Source: Calditrichales bacterium MX18-03 (GTDB lineage Bacteria > Bacillota > Clostridia > Lutisporales > Lutisporaceae). Taken from it: a stretch of 64,000 nt of DNA. This document shows, in pieces, positions 60,491 to 64,000 of the stretch; the stretch's first letter is position 1, and each line of letters begins with the position of its first letter. The stretch spans positions 806,001 to 870,000 of the forward strand of contig JAJGRE010000001.1 of assembly GCA_021083345.1 (NCBI GenBank). The letters run 5' to 3'. The notes below the pieces were generated by a model. The model was not told the DNA's origin. It saw only the letters and a list, made by a program, of their open reading frames with translations, and did no database searches. The translations under genes and the position numbers were made by a program.

Positions 60491-61735
60491 TCATAAGGGC
60501 ATTTCATCAATAATATTTAGCAGATCTACTACATCCTCTCTACTATCAATACTATCTTTTTTATGTTTCGAATAATAATTCTTAAATACTTGCTCATAGT
60601 AGTCTTTTTTATTAGCTTGATTTGCTCTTCCTCTTAAAACATTCCTAACAAGAATATTCTCATCTTGAACTATTATTCTACAAACTACATCTCCATTTTC
60701 TGTCTTCAAGTCAAAGTTCTGTACCACACCCGCAATTATTCTTGTTCTTTCTTCATTTCTTCTCCTGTCAATAAAATTCGCAACCTCATCTATTAAACCA
60801 TCTATAGATTTAAAAATCTCATAATATTTTGAGTTTTTAATTTTCCTCTTAAACTCTTCTCCAATAACACAACGAGAGTTAGTCATATTTTCAGAGTATA
60901 AGATTGGCGACATAGATCTAATACTCAAATCTTGCAGTTCAGCGTTTATGGTCTCTTTTTCAGGTGGTGTTATGCTAAGCTTATCTACTTTCTCTTTCAA
61001 AATCGCAATTAAATCTGTATCTTTCTGTTTCTCATCAAGTTCAGACTTTAAGACTTTTATAAATGAGCCCATCTCGTCAGCACTTCCAGCGAGTCTATTA
61101 AACATTACTAAGTATTTTTCAATTATTGCATTATCAACATAATATGGATACCTCATTTTATGATCTATTTCGCTCCACGCTTCCTCAAATATGGTCCTTA
61201 CTTGTATCTCACCGATATATGTTTGTCTGAATGTCTGATTCTCTATAAGATAGTGGATTGATCTATACCCATATGGATGCACTATTACTTCTAAGTCATA
61301 ATCCTCAAATTCAAGTTCTAAGTCTCCTTCTCTAATGTTGGCCTTGGGTGGCTCATGTAGTAGCCATGATTTGGTAATGTAGTTATGAATAACTAACCAA
61401 TCCTCTTTGAAAAGATGCAACACTCTTATCCCAATAAGGTCAGTTATGACAGTCAAATAATTATCAACGTCGATAACTATACTAGGCTCCTTCGTCTTCT
61501 TACGTATTATTTTCTCAATCAAATGCTCCGGGTCTTTAACTCTCATTTTTACTGAATGTACCTTTTCGGCTTTTCTTATATAATCAGCAATTGAACTCGC
61601 AGTGCTTTCTAGTTGATCTATTATTGTAATATAATGGTTATAAATTAACTCTAGCTCATCCCACCTAAGCCCAGTGCTTAGATACTTTTCTTCAGAAATA
61701 TTATACCTTTTCATAAAGTCTTGCATATTAATCAC
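60491..61735 (-). CDS. RelA/SpoT-domain protein with long C-terminal extension
   Basis: A protein of 414 residues, start GTG 61735 with GGAGG 7 nt upstream. The (p)ppGpp synthetase-like domain lies at about residues 50-215: VKMRVKDPEHLIEKIIRK, DVDNYLTVITDLIGIRVLHLF, HPYGYRSIHYLI, GEIQVRTIFEEAWSEIDHKM. The remaining about 200 residues have no recognised domain (IIAGVVQNFDLKTENGD and other parts). Single-domain synthetases of this shape act as small alarmone synthetases or as toxins that pyrophosphorylate ATP or tRNA; fused versions are phage-sensing. Position next to the retron and the SMC-type genes suggests defence. Confidence 0.85.
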   Translation of the reverse strand: MINMQDFMKRYNISEEKYLSTGLRWDELELIYNHYITIIDQLESTASSIADYIRKAEKVHSVKMRVKDPEHLIEKIIRKKTKEPSIVIDVDNYLTVITDLIGIRVLHLFKEDWLVIHNYITKSWLLHEPPKANIREGDLELEFEDYDLEVIVHPYGYRSIHYLIENQTFRQTYIGEIQVRTIFEEAWSEIDHKMRYPYYVDNAIIEKYLVMFNRLAGSADEMGSFIKVLKSELDEKQKDTDLIAILKEKVDKLSITPPEKETINAELQDLSIRSMSPILYSENMTNSRCVIGEEFKRKIKNSKYYEIFKSIDGLIDEVANFIDRRRNEERTRIIAGVVQNFDLKTENGDVVCRIIVQDENILVRNVLRGRANQANKKDYYEQVFKNYYSKHKKDSIDSREDVVDLLNIIDEMPL

Positions 61736-61904
61736 TTTGACCCCTCCGTTTTTGAATTATTCGTATTCTCTAATTCTTCAGATTGCTTTTATGTTGTATG
61801 AAATGATTCTAGTTTTATGATGCTTCTTTATTATAGTCTGACATCCTGAAATATGATTATTGATTGTCCAAATTCATCAGATTAGCCATTTGCAAGAAAT
61901 CTTA

Positions 61905-63605
61905 CTACCATTTAAACATCCCTGCATTCAAGAAAATTTCCATTTCACCCTTCACATCTACATATTGCGCTTCGTTAAGCACGCTATACTTATCTTCCAG
62001 CTTGATTACTTCTCCATCGAACTCGACGCCGCATGTATCAACCAGTCCTAAAATAAGCTGCGAATCCCTGGGCTGGTATTCCTTTAAAAATTTCACCAGG
62101 ACTTTTCTATTATTGTCGTCTAGGTCTTGCTGGTGCGGTGAATCTATTACGATTGGAAAAAATGTTGAAGATGAATAGTCCCGCATGATGTGCAAAACGC
62201 TAAAATAGTATGCCAGCAAAGCTCTTGGCAATTCGCTGCCGGTTTCGTAGATATTGGAGGCCAAAAACCTGTAGGTCTCCTCATCCAGTCTATTGACACC
62301 CAAGTATTTTAAAAATGCCTTCATGTACCTTAAATACTTGCTTATGATTTCTGCTCTTCTCTCCTTATCTTTATGGCTCTCCAACTTCTTATTTAATCTC
62401 TCTATGCTCACTTCTATGTTTCGGATGTCAACCATCTTCTCTGTAATATCGTTCTTTACAATACTTTTGAATTCCTTTTTTCCTTCATTTTTTATCAAAT
62501 CCCTTAACTGAACATTCCCTTTCCTGGATTGCAGCAAGACCTCTATCTTTTGGATCTCCCGGTTGTTTGTGTCGTACTTTTTGGTTTCCTTGCTAATTGT
62601 GGAGTTAAGCTCGGCCAGTTCTTTATTAAGCTGAAGCAGGAGTTCAACACACCGGTCCCTGTCTTTCGCAATTTCAAAGCGCTCAGCAAATGAATTCTCA
62701 TAGGCTGCTCCACAGGTCGGACAATTTATATGATCCTCCAAAAGCGCATCAGTTGCATATAAATAATCATTTTGCAGCTCTTTGTGTGTCTTTTCAACAA
62801 TTTCAACCTCATTCTCCAACCTGAGCTTTGAATTATGCAGGACCGTCAGCTTGTGCTTATAGGCTCCCTCCATCTTTTTCAGTTCTTCACAGCTCTGCAC
62901 CAGCTCGTCTACTTCCTTCTTAAAGGCTTCCATATCAATATCAAAGTCAGCATGTCCAAACCGTTCGCTTGATTTTTTCAGTATATTTGAGAGCGTCTTT
63001 CTGTCATTCTCCAGCTCCTTGGCAGCCTCTCTGAGCTGATCAATCTGCCCCTTTATTTCATAATACTCATTGGTTTTTACTCCCATATGGTATTCGGCAA
63101 TGCTCATACGCCAATTATATAAATAATTCAATTTTCCGAATGAGTACCAATTCTTTTTCCAGCTGCTGTCCTGATCGATGTAGAAAGGCAGGAACAGGTA
63201 TTGAGGTGGCGGTGTTACCAGCCTGCTTTCATTATCCTTCAATTTTATTTTGAAATCAAAGAAATCGGCATAGAAAGCGCTCAATCCGTCCGTTATGCTG
63301 TCAAAGCTTTCAATCAACCTGTTGTCGCTGTCAAATATATCAAATGACCTTCCACGCCTTAGTATGGAATATCTGATGCCATCCAGTGAAAACTTGACCA
63401 GGGAAACGACGGCGCTTTTTCTCCAACTGCTATGCGAAACCAGCGGATCAGCTCCGAAAGTACTATAGATACTTTTCAGAACCGAGGATTTTCCCACGCT
63501 ATTCTCGCCTTTCAGTATCGTCGTCTTGGGATGGAAGCCTATCCGCCTTGCTTTCCGGCTCTGGTACGATATCATCAACAATTCGTTTAAAACTAACTTT
63601 CTCAT
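61905..63605 (-). CDS. Rad50/SMC-like ATPase with zinc-hook motif
   Basis: A protein of 566 residues. Walker A is GENSVGKSSVLKSI (about residue 35). A long coiled coil (residues 185-430) has its turn at NCPTCGAAY, a CxxC zinc-hook as in Rad50. Walker B with the following bases is FFPIVIDSPHQQDLDD near residue 500, with signature-like LPRALLAYYFSVLH before it. Short, Rad50-like ATPases of this kind are sensors in several prokaryotic defence systems (ABC-3C, Lamassu-like and others). The partner gene lies 45 bp upstream and is cut by the window edge, so the system type cannot be decided. Confidence 0.87.
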   Translation of the reverse strand: MRKLVLNELLMISYQSRKARRIGFHPKTTILKGENSVGKSSVLKSIYSTFGADPLVSHSSWRKSAVVSLVKFSLDGIRYSILRRGRSFDIFDSDNRLIESFDSITDGLSAFYADFFDFKIKLKDNESRLVTPPPQYLFLPFYIDQDSSWKKNWYSFGKLNYLYNWRMSIAEYHMGVKTNEYYEIKGQIDQLREAAKELENDRKTLSNILKKSSERFGHADFDIDMEAFKKEVDELVQSCEELKKMEGAYKHKLTVLHNSKLRLENEVEIVEKTHKELQNDYLYATDALLEDHINCPTCGAAYENSFAERFEIAKDRDRCVELLLQLNKELAELNSTISKETKKYDTNNREIQKIEVLLQSRKGNVQLRDLIKNEGKKEFKSIVKNDITEKMVDIRNIEVSIERLNKKLESHKDKERRAEIISKYLRYMKAFLKYLGVNRLDEETYRFLASNIYETGSELPRALLAYYFSVLHIMRDYSSSTFFPIVIDSPHQQDLDDNNRKVLVKFLKEYQPRDSQLILGLVDTCGVEFDGEVIKLEDKYSVLNEAQYVDVKGEMEIFLNAGMFKW

Positions 63606-63650
63606 AACTCTTATACCTCAGATTCCTTATTAATCTTCGAAAATTGTCTT

Positions 63651-64000
63651 TTATTCGCATATCTCACAATACTCCATTAACACGATGGCTTTTATGTAGT
63701 CATCGTTAATAAACGGCTCTCTCACCGGCCTTAAAGCATTATATTCCTCAGATACGATTTTTATTAGCTCCCTGAGATTCTTGTCATAATCACACGCATC
63801 CACTCGATCCATGATCTCAACGACCGCATCCCGCATTTTCTGTATCAAGGTGTTTGTTTTGTCCATCCTTTGGACTTCATAGATGTTCCACGCCTCCTTG
63901 ATTCTTGATATGCATGGTATCGGTTCCCCTTCACTTCTCAGCTGGGGTCTGATCAGCTCCCAATTCCCGCTGACATCCGCGCTGCGGCATATTCCTTCAA
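63651..64000 (-). CDS. Unknown protein, C-terminal part, partner of the Rad50-like ATPase
   Basis: The frame is open from the right edge and ends at 63651, with about 115 residues visible (for example RSADVSGNWELIRPQLRSEG, RIKEAWNIYEVQRMDKTN and EYNALRPVREPFINDDYIKA). The end is helical and charged; no domain is recognised. It lies 45 bp before the Rad50-like gene on the same strand, so it probably belongs to the same system. The N-terminal part and any catalytic domain lie beyond the window. Confidence 0.65.
   Translation of the reverse strand, partial: EGICRSADVSGNWELIRPQLRSEGEPIPCISRIKEAWNIYEVQRMDKTNTLIQKMRDAVVEIMDRVDACDYDKNLRELIKIVSEEYNALRPVREPFINDDYIKAIVLMEYCEICE

Overview
The window looks like part of a chromosome or large integrative element of a Gram-positive anaerobe of the class Clostridia. 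The evidence is S-layer homology (SLH) domains, conjugation proteins of the Tn916/Tcp type found in Firmicutes, an 80-residue Flp-like pilin without a secretin, strong AGGAGG ribosome binding sites and frequent TTG/GTG starts. Species cannot be read from the sequence. No rRNA, tRNA or CRISPR array was seen.

Region 1 (1-12.9 kb) holds large secreted proteins: a subtilase fused to an RHS shell (cut by the left edge), a subtilase fused to about 14 RCC1 repeats, and a DNRLRE-like/fibronectin III repeat protein. The last two end in a related cohesin-like module. A small serine resolvase and a coiled-coil protein follow on the + strand.

Region 2 (12.9-39 kb) is almost wholly on the - strand. Reading with transcription, it has two small paralogues behind a structured leader, a tyrosine recombinase, then TcpA, TcpC, TcpD-like and TcpE proteins, VirB4, a VirB6-like membrane protein and an M23 peptidase. 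It continues without a break into a Tad pilus set: CpaE-like, CpaF, TadB, TadC, Flp-like pilin, two pseudopilin-like proteins and CpaB. This is a conjugation machine joined to a type IVc pilus. CpaB ends in an out-of-frame junction with an HD-GYP fragment. A hicB gene with a truncated hicA follows, then a separate three-gene unit of secreted SLH, PKD/MucBP and vWA-like/PKD proteins that ends in a strong terminator. No relaxase and no prepilin peptidase lie in the window.

Region 3 (39-47 kb) has ordinary cargo: a YmaF protein, a glucose/sorbosone dehydrogenase-like protein, an alpha/beta hydrolase, a methyltransferase and a TPR/DUF5050 protein. A 1365-bp IS256-family element sits inside a Bro-N gene remnant and is flanked by a perfect 8-bp target duplication.

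Region 4 (47-64 kb) is a defence-type island. It holds MazG, an orphan recombinase-domain protein, and a four-gene cassette (N6-adenine methylase, double-GHKL histidine kinase, response regulator, HNH nuclease) that is the best candidate here for an undescribed system. It also holds Bro-N/XRE regulatory modules with three operators exactly 31 bp apart, a complete retron (promoter, msr-msd, deoxyribosyltransferase-like effector, reverse transcriptase), a RelA/SpoT-domain protein with a long extension, and a Rad50-like ATPase beside a partial gene at the right edge. Four traces of the Bro-N module, two of them sharing a 35-bp identical stretch, show that this island has been rearranged repeatedly.
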